Positions 16,175-23,040 of a stretch of 64,000 nt of DNA are shown piece by piece. Under the pieces are notes generated by a model. The model did not search any database and was not told the DNA's origin. It worked only from the letters and a program-made list of their open reading frames with translations. How positions within the stretch are numbered: the first letter of the stretch is position 1; the number at the start of each line of letters is the position of its first letter. The translations under genes were made by a program, and so were the position numbers. The DNA is from Adlercreutzia caecimuris B7 (GTDB lineage Bacteria; Actinomycetota; Coriobacteriia; Coriobacteriales; Eggerthellaceae), in assembly GCF_000403355.2 (NCBI RefSeq), contig NZ_KE159646.1, forward strand, positions 2,283,561 through 2,347,560, given 5' to 3'.

Positions 16175-16741
16175 CTATAAACCTTGTTGTCTGAGAACGA
16201 CAAGCTCGATAGAGGCCCCGACCTTCGCCTTGGTTAGGTCAATCCCGTCACGACACGAGACGACCTTCCTCTCCACCAAGTTTAGAAAATGCCTCTTGCT
16301 GCACCCGAGCCCTTTTCGGATTACAGACTCTATGCGCAGGGGCAGATTCAAAGGGTTTTCGATTAGCAACAGAACGTTTTCTCCAGGAGGCAGAGCCTCG
16401 CCGTCGATCACGTAGGGCGGAAGGTTCACCTCGGCTCCCAGCCTTTTGAGCAGCTGAAAGTCAAATGCGTGATTAGCGACCAAATCGGGGCTATTCTCCG
16501 TATAACCCGCCAAATCGTCATCTTGCGCGGCCGATACCCTGACCCGGGAAAGAATCGGGGCGTTCCAGGTGCAGCCGCACTCAATGCACTTATAGATGAG
16601 CCATACGTCCAGCATTTTCCGCTGGGCATTGACTCTGAACATCTCCGAGCACTCGAACTCGGCGACTTGTTTGCACTTCTTGCAATATCTGTTGAGGGTG
16701 GGCAGCCCGATAGAGCGCACCCTCCAGGTAGCTTGTTCCAC
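16175..16741 (-). CDS. DUF1062-family protein
   Basis: Predicted 188-residue cytoplasmic protein. Two Cys pairs, CKKC near residue 20 and CIEC near residue 53, would hold a zinc ion. The segments FRVNAQRKMLDVWLIYKC and GCTWN match my recollection of DUF1062 proteins, small zinc-binding proteins of unknown function found beside transcription factors. The C-terminal half looks like a mixed fold ending in LVVLRQQGL. GC content and codon choice are slightly lower than in the transfer genes. It is the last gene before a 720-bp non-coding stretch. Confidence 0.7.
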   Translation of the reverse strand: MEQATWRVRSIGLPTLNRYCKKCKQVAEFECSEMFRVNAQRKMLDVWLIYKCIECGCTWNAPILSRVRVSAAQDDDLAGYTENSPDLVANHAFDFQLLKRLGAEVNLPPYVIDGEALPPGENVLLLIENPLNLPLRIESVIRKGLGCSKRHFLNLVERKVVSCRDGIDLTKAKVGASIELVVLRQQGL

Positions 16742-16982
16742 GGTCTTTCGCTTTCTGTCTTGTCGGATTGGCAGAAGCCGTTGAAGGTTCCGGCAAGATG
16801 GAGGCGAAGATTACGCGAGCAGGCTACACGCCTGTAGCGCTTCTCAGTCGGAATGCCCTATAGCGTGCCGACTTTGGGTCTTGGCTTCTCCTGGAACGGA
16901 GGCCGCGACAGATGGTGTTCGACTACCCGAACTTATGCGATTTAGCTTGAATGATTTTAGGTATAACAAACTAACGGCATAA

Positions 16983-17034
16983 CACCCGTATAACGCGGCC
17001 GTCAATCAACGGCTATATGGGTGCCCGAACGGGC
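16983..17034. repeat. adjacent stem-loops in xis upstream region
   Basis: CACCCGTATA (16983-16992) pairs with TATATGGGTG (17014-17023) with one G-U pair, enclosing an inner stem GCCGT/ACGGC. It is followed by the near-palindrome GCCCGAACGGGC (17023-17034). No T-run. Candidate integrase/excisionase binding or regulatory structure. Confidence 0.4.
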
Positions 17035-17307
17035 GTCGCTAGTAATCCAAACCTGTTCCGATCTCGAAGCGCCGCTTGCCAAAGGCCGCGCTGACTTGCG
17101 TTTAATTTTACCAACTCGATGAGTAAATGCGAGGCGCGCATTATAGAACGAGCATTTTGCCTACACGCTTGGTACCTAAAGCGATGACATTCTTCCTCTC
17201 TTTGGGAACAACTCCAGCCATTTCGACTTTTTAGTCATACGGTGCGATGCGTCTTTGTAACGAATTGAGAAACCTGCAAAACAGCAATTTGTCATTCGCA
17301 TAGACGC

Positions 17308-17369
17308 GCACCCTGACAACCGCATCGAACACTCAGTTGCGCCACAACTGCGCGCTCTGCGCAAGCATG
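17308..17369 (-). repeat. dispersed repeat, copy A
   Basis: Read on the minus strand, 27 bases (17343-17369) are identical to 26042-26068 and the following about 35 bases match with a few changes and a small indel. The core spells CATGCTTGCGCAGAGCGCGC and then AGTTGTG. Neither copy overlaps a recognisable gene. Confidence 0.65.
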
Positions 17370-17463
17370 CGCTTGGGGCTTTCGCATCGTTGTGGCGCTT
17401 ATCCAAACACCCCATCATCGCGGTCAGCGACGCTGGCCGCCTCACTTTCGAGAGGAGGCGACT

Positions 17464-17775
17464 ATGAAGGAAACCTATGGCGAGATGGAGATAGACGAGG
17501 CGCGCCTTGCGGCGGCCGATCCGGACGGACTCTACCTGTTCATGCTTGAGCAGTACCCCTACATGATGACCCCCGACAACGTGGCGGCTTTCACCGGCAC
17601 GACGGGCCAGGAGATTCGCAAGCTGTTGAACAAGGGCGAGATGCAGGGGTGCCGCATCGGCATCCGTTGGCTCATTCCGAAGCTGGGGTTGCTCAACTAT
17701 CTCTACAAAGATCGCCGCGAGAAGAAAGGCGACACCTATGCAGCTACTGAGATGCGACAAGCCATACAACCTTGA
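17464..17775 (+). CDS. xis: excisionase-like helix-turn-helix protein
   Basis: Predicted 103-residue protein. The central segment YMMTPDNVAAFTGTTGQEIRKLLNKGEMQGCRIGIRWLIPK is a winged helix-turn-helix of the MerR/excisionase class: the sequence scans a DNA-binding helix, and GIRWLIPK matches the conserved wing of phage and ICE Xis-like proteins. An excellent AGAGGAGG site precedes the ATG. Its 3' end overlaps the integrase start by 38 bp, so the two are translated together. It would direct excision and may repress or activate int. Function inferred from domain and position. Confidence 0.78.
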   Translation: MKETYGEMEIDEARLAAADPDGLYLFMLEQYPYMMTPDNVAAFTGTTGQEIRKLLNKGEMQGCRIGIRWLIPKLGLLNYLYKDRREKKGDTYAATEMRQAIQP

Positions 17776-19153
17776 TGAGGTTCGCAAAGCGAAGGGTAAG
17801 CCCCGCATCGCAAGGGAAGATTCCCGCACGACGCTCTACGAGCTCACAATTCGCGTCCCAAAGGACTACCGGGTCTACCTCGAAGGAAAGACGAAGTTCA
17901 CGCGGAGGGTCTTCGCCCTCAACCGCCGCGAGCTTCAAAGCGAGGTCAGGGCTTTCGAGGACGAGAAGAACGACGAGCTGGAAAAAGCCATTGCCGAATA
18001 CAAGCTGGCGCTCGAATCTTCCGAGCGGAAGGCATTGTCGCTCCCCGTAGGCGAAGACGGCTATTGCACCTCGACGCTTACGGAGTACGCAGAGCGCTAT
18101 GTCGAGGTGAGGAGCCACGGTTCGGTGTCTCCGGAAACCATCAAGAACGAGCTCAACTACCTTCGCTACATCAACGCGACCATCGGCGACAAGATGGTAT
18201 GCAAGGTCACCTCCGATGACGTGGAGGGATGCCTGATTGCGATACCCCGCCTCTCGCGCCAATGGGGGCAGGATCGCATCAGGCAGCTCGAAGAGAACCG
18301 CAAGACCGCTGCCTGGGTCAAAAAGAAGAAGACCCTCGTCACCCCGCTCAAAGAGCCCCCGATTGCCGGTTCGGACACGCAGGCGAAAGTACTCAAGTTC
18401 CTGCGGGAGATGTACAACTACGCCTTCGAGAAGGAGCAGGTGCCCAAGAACCCGGCCCATGCACGCTTCCTCAGCCGGGTTTTCAAGCAGAGCAAGCCGC
18501 TCATCGACCCGCTGATGGCCGATGAGGCCATGCGGTTCTTGGAGGCCGTCTTGAAGTTGCCGCTTGGCTGGGTCAAGCTGAGCTTCCTTGCGCTTTTCTG
18601 CACCGGGATAAGGCCGGAGGAGATGCAGGCACTGATGCCGGGCAGCTTCTTGTTCACCGGCCCGGAGCCCGCGACCCGCATCACCAGCGCGGTGAAGCGT
18701 GGCGGTGTGAAGATAGAGGACTACCCGAAGACCGATGCCGGGCGGCGGACCATCCCCAGCGACTCAATCCTGGCCGACACGGCCAAGGAATGGATCGCGG
18801 TCAAGTCGCAGATGATAGAGGACATGGGCTTGATGCCCACCATGAGGATGCCGCTCATGTCCGAAGGGCCCAGGCCCTATGCCTACAACACCTGGCGGAA
18901 GCACTGGGTGAAGTTCATCGAGGAGAATGGCTTCGAGGGCATCCGCCCCTATTCCCTGCGGCACACCTTCGCAACGCTGAACCTCGCAAACGGCGAGAAC
19001 ATCAAGACCGTGTCGGTGCTCATGGGCCATGAGAGTCCGTCCTATACACTCGACCTCTACGCTGGCTATGTTCCGAATACGGCCATGGGAATAGGAAGCA
19101 GATACATTGACTACATCCGTTCCTCCGGCCAGGATTGTGGTTTTATCTATTAG
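17738..19153 (+). CDS. int: tyrosine recombinase/integrase of the ICE
   Basis: Site-specific recombinase, 471 residues. The N-terminal arm-binding and core-binding domains run to about residue 260. The catalytic domain has Arg near 291 (TGIRPEEM), the HxxR pair near 407 (YSLRHTFATL), His near 429 (LMGHES) and the nucleophile Tyr in TLDLYAGYVP. It stops 41 bp before the tRNA-Gly gene and reads toward it, which fits integration at that tRNA. A broken relative lies inverted at 19.6-19.9 kb, so at least two elements of this family have used the site. Alternative start codons further in are possible because of the overlap with xis. Confidence 0.95.
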   Translation: MQLLRCDKPYNLDEVRKAKGKPRIAREDSRTTLYELTIRVPKDYRVYLEGKTKFTRRVFALNRRELQSEVRAFEDEKNDELEKAIAEYKLALESSERKALSLPVGEDGYCTSTLTEYAERYVEVRSHGSVSPETIKNELNYLRYINATIGDKMVCKVTSDDVEGCLIAIPRLSRQWGQDRIRQLEENRKTAAWVKKKKTLVTPLKEPPIAGSDTQAKVLKFLREMYNYAFEKEQVPKNPAHARFLSRVFKQSKPLIDPLMADEAMRFLEAVLKLPLGWVKLSFLALFCTGIRPEEMQALMPGSFLFTGPEPATRITSAVKRGGVKIEDYPKTDAGRRTIPSDSILADTAKEWIAVKSQMIEDMGLMPTMRMPLMSEGPRPYAYNTWRKHWVKFIEENGFEGIRPYSLRHTFATLNLANGENIKTVSVLMGHESPSYTLDLYAGYVPNTAMGIGSRYIDYIRSSGQDCGFIY

Positions 19154-19178
19154 TCGGAGCCATCGAAGAGCAATGGCG

Positions 19179-19184
19179 TATAAT
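19179..19184 (+). promoter_or_regulatory. -10 element of tRNA-Gly promoter
   Basis: TATAAT lies 10 bases before the tRNA 5' end and 25 bases after the integrase stop codon. The relic at 19496 also has a TATAAT at the matching place, and the one at 37119 a TGTAAT, so the promoter seems to travel with the tRNA 5' half. Confidence 0.7.
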
Positions 19185-19194
19185 TTGACGGAAC

Positions 19195-19270
19195 GCGGGC
19201 GTCGCCAAGTGGTAAGGCACTGGCTTCCCAAGCCAGGATTTCGCGGGTTCGAGTCCCGTCGCCCGCTCCA
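19195..19270 (+). tRNA. tRNA-Gly (CCC)
   Basis: A 76-base tRNA with CCA encoded. Acceptor arms GCGGGCG and CGCCCGC pair fully. The anticodon arm is CTGGC-TTCCCAA-GCCAG, anticodon CCC, and the T arm carries GGTTCGAGTCC. It directly follows the integrase gene, so the gene is the attachment site of the ICE; its 5' half probably came in with the element because degenerate copies of exactly this half, with promoter, lie beside integrase relics elsewhere in the window. Confidence 0.95.
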
Positions 19271-19455
19271 TATGACAAAATCGAACGCCGTCTCGAAGAC
19301 GGCGTTCTTGCATTCCTATGAGCATTTTGAACTGAAATGAAAACGTGTCGATTTTTCCCGTCTTTTATCCCGTGCGCTTGTTACAATGAAAGACGGTTTA
19401 CAAATCTTACGAGGTCAGAAAGGCTTTTCAAGAGAAATTGCACCGGGTAGTGCAA

Positions 19456-19496
19456 CAGCTTGGGAAGCTTGGGCCTTACCACTTGGCGACGCCCGC
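19456..19496 (-). pseudogene. tRNA-Gly 5'-half relic (attachment-site scar)
   Basis: On the minus strand, starting at 19496, 24 bases GCGGGCGTCGCCAAGTGGTA+AGGC are identical to the 5' end of the functional tRNA-Gly, and the next 17 resemble its anticodon arm (TTCCCAA loop kept, stems changed). The 3' half, T arm and acceptor end are missing. A TATAAT lies about 14 bases upstream. An integrase remnant reads toward it from 19.86 kb, the same arrangement as the live int and tRNA, in inverted orientation. Confidence 0.7.
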
Positions 19497-19566
19497 AATG
19501 GGAAAACATTATACTCTAACCTCCTTAAAACCCTCGATCATTTCAGCAAATCATCACGAGCGACGC

Positions 19567-19862
19567 CTAGGTGGCGGCTCGAAGGAAGCTCATGGAGGGC
19601 TTCAGGCCCTGGTCCCTCGCCGCCTCCGACTTGAGCTCGATCCACGCCCGCGCGGTGTCGGCTGTGTAGTCGTCCACGGGAACCGACCGGCGACCGGCAT
19701 CCGACTTGGGGTAGTCCTTGATGGTCTTCCCGTCACGGTCGAGCGCGCCCGTGATGCTGATGATGGTCTCGTTGCCGTCGAAGACGATGCTCCCCGCGCG
19801 GACGGCAAGCATCTCCTCCGGTCTCATGCCGGTGTTGAGGAGGAGCAGGCGTGGGATCCGGT
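19567..19862 (-). pseudogene. integrase remnant
   Basis: A minus-strand fragment of about 95 codons reading LLLLNTGMRPEEMLAVRAG and KDYPKSDAGRRSVPVDDYTADTARAWIELKSE. It aligns with residues about 283-375 of the live integrase (TGIRPEEM; EDYPKTDAGRRTIPSDSILADTAKEWIAVKSQ). The HxxR and Tyr of the active site are gone and no start is present. It is clearly a different, diverged integrase, not a copy of the neighbour. It marks a lost element. Confidence 0.8.
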
Positions 19863-19890
19863 TGCGGACTGCGGGGCCTCGGCTGAGCTT

Positions 19891-20307
19891 CTAGTGGCCG
19901 CGGTGCTTCTGCTTGCGCTTCTCCGTCCGCTTGGCAAACTGCTCGCGCCTGCGTTCTTCCTTCTGCTGCCGGGAAAGCGCCTCGCCGGATTCTATCGCCA
20001 TGGCGCGCTGCTCTGAGAGAGTCTGCTGCGCCTTGGTCCCGCGCCAGGCGTCCGATCGCATCTCCTTCTCGATCATGCGGCGGAGCCTCTTGGGGCTGAT
20101 GCGCTTGGACTCCTTGGCCTCGACCTGGACCTCGTGCGTGAAGCGAAGGTCGTTCCAGTGGTCGCGGATGAAGTCGGACACCTCGGGCGTGGTGGGCTCT
20201 GCCCCGAAGACGTGCTTCGCCACGCTGTAGCCGTCGCCGTCCTCGCGCTCGACGAGGCCGACCCAGAACGGCTCCTCGAAGCGCACGGTGAGTTTGCACA
20301 GGCTCAT
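19891..20307 (-). CDS. yjdF: YjdF family protein (DUF2992)
   Basis: Predicted 138-residue cytoplasmic protein. The start (LTVRFEEPFWVGLVEREDGDGYSVAKHVFGAEPTTPEV) matches the YjdF/DUF2992 pattern in which a beta-rich N-terminal half with FWVG...HvFGaEP is followed by a long basic helical tail (ISPKRLRRMIEKEMRS...KAQQTLSEQRA...KRTEKRKQKHRGH). The molecular role of YjdF is not established; it is usually preceded by a riboswitch that senses azaaromatic compounds, and the leader here can pair with the ribosome site. It follows a multidrug-type MATE exporter gene. Confidence 0.9.
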   Translation of the reverse strand: MSLCKLTVRFEEPFWVGLVEREDGDGYSVAKHVFGAEPTTPEVSDFIRDHWNDLRFTHEVQVEAKESKRISPKRLRRMIEKEMRSDAWRGTKAQQTLSEQRAMAIESGEALSRQQKEERRREQFAKRTEKRKQKHRGH

Positions 20308-20311
20308 CGCT

Positions 20312-20445
20312 GTCCCTCCTTTATGTAGATGACGAACCTGAAGGAGGGACAACCAAGGAGGCAGGTTACTGACGGCACGACGCAGGAGGGCGGCCGCACC
20401 CCGACTACCCGACGGGGCCGTGTTTTTACCTTCGGGGGAAGTATA
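20312..20445 (-). promoter_or_regulatory. yjdF leader, candidate yjdF-type riboswitch
   Basis: Read on the minus strand, a TATACT -10 box is followed by GC-rich helices (GGCCCCGTCGGG...GGGTGCGGCC). Next, GTCCCTCCTT (complement of 20341-20350) can pair over 10 perfect base pairs with AAGGAGGGAC (complement of 20312-20321), which is the ribosome site. A second hairpin, AACCTG with CAGGTT, encloses the first arm. This is the layout of a translational switch. That it is the yjdF motif is inferred from the downstream gene. Confidence 0.55.
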
Positions 20446-20460
20446 CCGCAGGAGAAACGG

Positions 20461-20490
20461 AAAAGCCCTCCGCCTGAAGACAGAGGGTTT
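20461..20490 (-). terminator. terminator after MATE gene
   Basis: On the minus strand a 7-bp stem (CCCTCTG with CGGAGGG, one G-U pair) and an 8-nt loop are followed by CTTTT. It separates the MATE gene from the yjdF leader. Confidence 0.55.
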
Positions 20491-20540
20491 CGGCGAGCAT
20501 GTTTCTGACTGCCCGTCATGAGCACGGGGCGAGACGATTG

Positions 20541-21917
20541 CTACCTTGACAGGTTCCTTCGCTCCCACAGCTGGAGGTAGACGAAGCCGACGACCGCGGG
20601 AAGAACCGGTGCCGCCGCCTGCGCTGCGTAGATTCCAATGAAGCCGCAACCCAGGGGGACGGACAGGAGCCAGGCCAGCCCTGCCCTCATGGCGAAAGCG
20701 TCGATAAGGGAGTTCGCCAGGGCCAGCTTCGGCGCGCCCGAGGCCAGGGCGAATGAGTCGAGGGCGTACATTGCCGCGTAGAAGATCCCGTTCACGCTGC
20801 AGGTGATGCGAAGGTAGAGGACTGCTGCGTTGATGAGCTCCCGGCTCGAATCCCCGAAGAGCGAGACGAGCCATCCCGCGCCCAGCTGCACGACGATCTG
20901 GATGCCCACAGTGGCGGCAATGGCCACGAGGCAGCCCGACTTGGCGAATGCGATCGCCCGCTCGGGCATCCCGGCTCCGATGCTCTGCGAGACCGCGGCG
21001 GAGACGGCCTGGCCGACGCCCCAGCAGGGAAGCCCCGCGATGGTGCTTATCTTGAGGCCGACTCCGGAGGCGGCGGCGATGGTCGGGCCGTAGGAGTTGA
21101 GCCATGCGGTCACGAGGACGTAGGAGAGGTTGATGACGGCCTGCTGCACGGCCATGGGGGCGCCCACGCGGAGGACATCCCGTGCGGCCGCGATCGCTTT
21201 CCCCCGCTCCCGGGCTTCGCGCATGGAGCGGAGCACGCTCCGGGCGGAGGCGTACCTGTGTCGCGCGAGCCACAGGGCGAAGACCGCCCCCGCTCCCTGG
21301 GCGGCCACGGTGGCGATGGCGGCGCCGACCACGCCGAGGCCGGCGCCCGCGATGAGGATGAGGTCGAGGGCCACGTTCGCCGCGGCAGAGAAGGCCATGA
21401 TGGCGAGCGGGCCGGCGGAGTCCCCCTGCGCCCGCAGGAACGCGCACGCGGCGTTGAGCAGGAAGAGGCCGGCTGTGCCCAGAGAGACGATCTCGAGGTA
21501 CGCGGCCGTTTGGGCGAGCGAGGCGTCGGGAACGCCCATGAGGGTGAAAATGGGCTTCGCGAACGCGCAGCCTGCCAGCGTGATCGCCGCAGCCCCCAGC
21601 AGGGCAACTCCAAGAGATGCGATGAATGCGCGGCGCTGGCCCTGCTCGTCGCGAGCACCCACGCGGTTGCCCACCGCGACGGTGCAGCCCGACATGAACC
21701 CTATGGCTATCGAGCTGATGATGAAGACGATGGCGGAGGCGTTGCTGATTGCGACAAGCCCCGTCTCGCCGACGACGTTGCCGACGACGCCCATATCGAC
21801 GAACTGGTAGACGTATTGGAGGAGGTTCGCCGCGACGAGCGGGGCGGAGAACGCCGCCAGGCGCTTCGGGGCGCTTCCCTCCAGAAGGGATGACGTGTGA
21901 TCTGCAGATGCTGACAT
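20541..21917 (-). CDS. MATE family efflux transporter
   Basis: Inner-membrane drug/proton or drug/sodium antiporter, about 458 residues with twelve predicted helices in two pseudo-repeats. Typical features include the start KRLAAFSAPLVAANLLQYVYQFVDMGVVGN, the VGNRVGARDEQGQRRAF loop and, in the second half, GVGQAVSAAVSQSIGAGMPERAI. The start at 21917 (MSASADHTSS) is chosen because GAAAGG lies at the right distance; the open frame extends 57 codons further upstream without sense. The pair MATE and yjdF suggests a response to planar aromatic compounds, by inference. Confidence 0.9.
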   Translation of the reverse strand: MSASADHTSSLLEGSAPKRLAAFSAPLVAANLLQYVYQFVDMGVVGNVVGETGLVAISNASAIVFIISSIAIGFMSGCTVAVGNRVGARDEQGQRRAFIASLGVALLGAAAITLAGCAFAKPIFTLMGVPDASLAQTAAYLEIVSLGTAGLFLLNAACAFLRAQGDSAGPLAIMAFSAAANVALDLILIAGAGLGVVGAAIATVAAQGAGAVFALWLARHRYASARSVLRSMREARERGKAIAAARDVLRVGAPMAVQQAVINLSYVLVTAWLNSYGPTIAAASGVGLKISTIAGLPCWGVGQAVSAAVSQSIGAGMPERAIAFAKSGCLVAIAATVGIQIVVQLGAGWLVSLFGDSSRELINAAVLYLRITCSVNGIFYAAMYALDSFALASGAPKLALANSLIDAFAMRAGLAWLLSVPLGCGFIGIYAAQAAAPVLPAVVGFVYLQLWERRNLSR

Positions 21918-22186
21918 GGAAAGCCTTTCGATGGGGTGAGAACAAAAAGGAACGGACGCATGCCCGTTCCCGTGCCCATCGTTCGTCTGCGCAAGCCGAA
22001 GCAACCCGTAGCGGGTTGCGGGGGCCGACGATTTATCAGGCTTCGCTCCGGTCAGCGTCTCGTCTGTGCGCTTCCGGAGCCGCCCCAATGCAGAGCTTCA
22101 TGGCTGTTCCTGTCGATGCGATTACTCAAGCACATGGATTATCTCACCGGGCGCATGGGCTGGCAAGGGGAGCTCGCACGCTAACG

Positions 22187-22537
22187 CTAGCGGCTCATCA
22201 GTTTCACGCCGAGCCTGACCAGGGCCGGGAGGCCGGGAATCTGAAGGCGCCGCTTCACCGACGTCAGCTCGCTCGGGATCTGGACATGCTGAGGGCACTT
22301 CTCAAGGCAGGCTCCGCACTTGACGCAATCGCTCGCGAAACGTGCCTCACCCACCATGGCCCCCGATGCCGTGATGTACTGGTGCATGCCCTGGTACCAG
22401 CCGTGAGCGAAAGACGTGTTGTAGGCCGCGAAGCACATGGGGATGTTCACCCCTTTGGGACAAGGCATGCAGTACCCGCATCCCGTGCAAGGAATCCGGT
22501 AGCTTCGCGCGATGTGCTCACGGGTCTTTGGACGCAT
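22187..22537 (-). pseudogene. C-terminal fragment of 4Fe-4S aldo/keto reductase
   Basis: About 116 codons corresponding to the C-terminal ferredoxin-like part of large aldo/keto reductases of anaerobes. The cysteine motifs CTGCGYCMPCPKGV and CVKCGACLEKCP would hold two iron-sulfur clusters. The catalytic barrel (about 250 residues) is missing: upstream the frame runs into a TetR-like fragment on the other strand. The first in-frame start at 22537 gives no functional enzyme. Confidence 0.75.
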
Positions 22538-22947
22538 CTTCCCTCGAAGGCCTTAAGGCTGCTTCGGCCGTTCTGGCGGCAATGCTCGCCTCGCACAGGG
22601 ACTTCGGAAGGCTCGGGGCGCTTTTGGCGAGCATCATAGAGACCAACGTGCGCCTGGAATGCCTCGTCGAATGCAAGCGCGAGATTATCGCCATGATGAC
22701 CGAGGGGTCGAGCCTGCTTATCGCATGGGGCCTCATCGATGATTCTGCCGACTCCGCCAGGTTCCTCATGGATTTGTCGGATTACGCTTCCGGGCTCTAC
22801 CCCGCGACCCATCCGCTTCCCATTCAGCGAGCCGCCTGCGAGGAAACGGGATACCCCATCCTGTCTTATGAGGAATCGCTGCGTGACTTTCTAACCGTTC
22901 AGCTCGTCGGCTATAAGGCGCTGAGGGAGAAGCGGCGCGACTCGTGA
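22528..22947 (+). pseudogene. TetR-type regulator C-terminal fragment
   Basis: About 139 codons from a TTG. The text LVECKREIIAMMTEGSSLLIAWGLIDDSADSARFLMDLSDYASGLYPATHPLPIQR looks like the ligand-binding half of a TetR regulator. No DNA-binding domain precedes it: the upstream DNA is the antisense of the aldo/keto reductase fragment. The two pieces meet near 22530-22545, so this is a deletion or inversion junction. A real small gene starting here cannot be fully excluded. Confidence 0.5.
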
Positions 22948-23040
22948 CCTTGCAAAAACGTTAGGCACGCGTAAGGCGAATCGATGGCGGGAGGAAGCCC
23001 CCTCCCTTAGGCTGGTTCCAACCTTGGATTGGAGCCGCCC

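Larger units (their letters stand above)
16742..17463. other. non-coding stretch between DUF1062 gene and xis
   Basis: About 720 bp, relatively AT-rich, with no convincing gene. It contains a two-part hairpin (16983-17034), one copy of a dispersed repeat (17308-17369), and a hairpin (17420-17440) immediately before the xis ribosome site. It probably holds promoters for the xis-int pair and for the DUF1062 gene, and may hold the attP arm sites bound by the integrase. Confidence 0.5.

Noticed and set aside
16983-17034. Origin of transfer
   Set aside because: No relaxase gene is nearby and the stems have no known nic-like motif; the origin is more likely left of the window.
17176-17829. Minus-strand frame of 217 codons over the xis gene
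   Set aside because: No start region, Arg/Ser-rich text and overlap with the xis and integrase genes that have clear domains.
19891-21945. Continuous minus-strand open frame of 684 codons across MATE and yjdF
   Set aside because: Only its last 138 codons form a known family (yjdF); the remainder is out of frame with the MATE protein and has no family features.
22001-22019. GCAACCC/GGGTTGC hairpin upstream of the MATE gene
   Set aside because: Short stem, no T-run, no gene it would serve; may be chance in GC-rich DNA.
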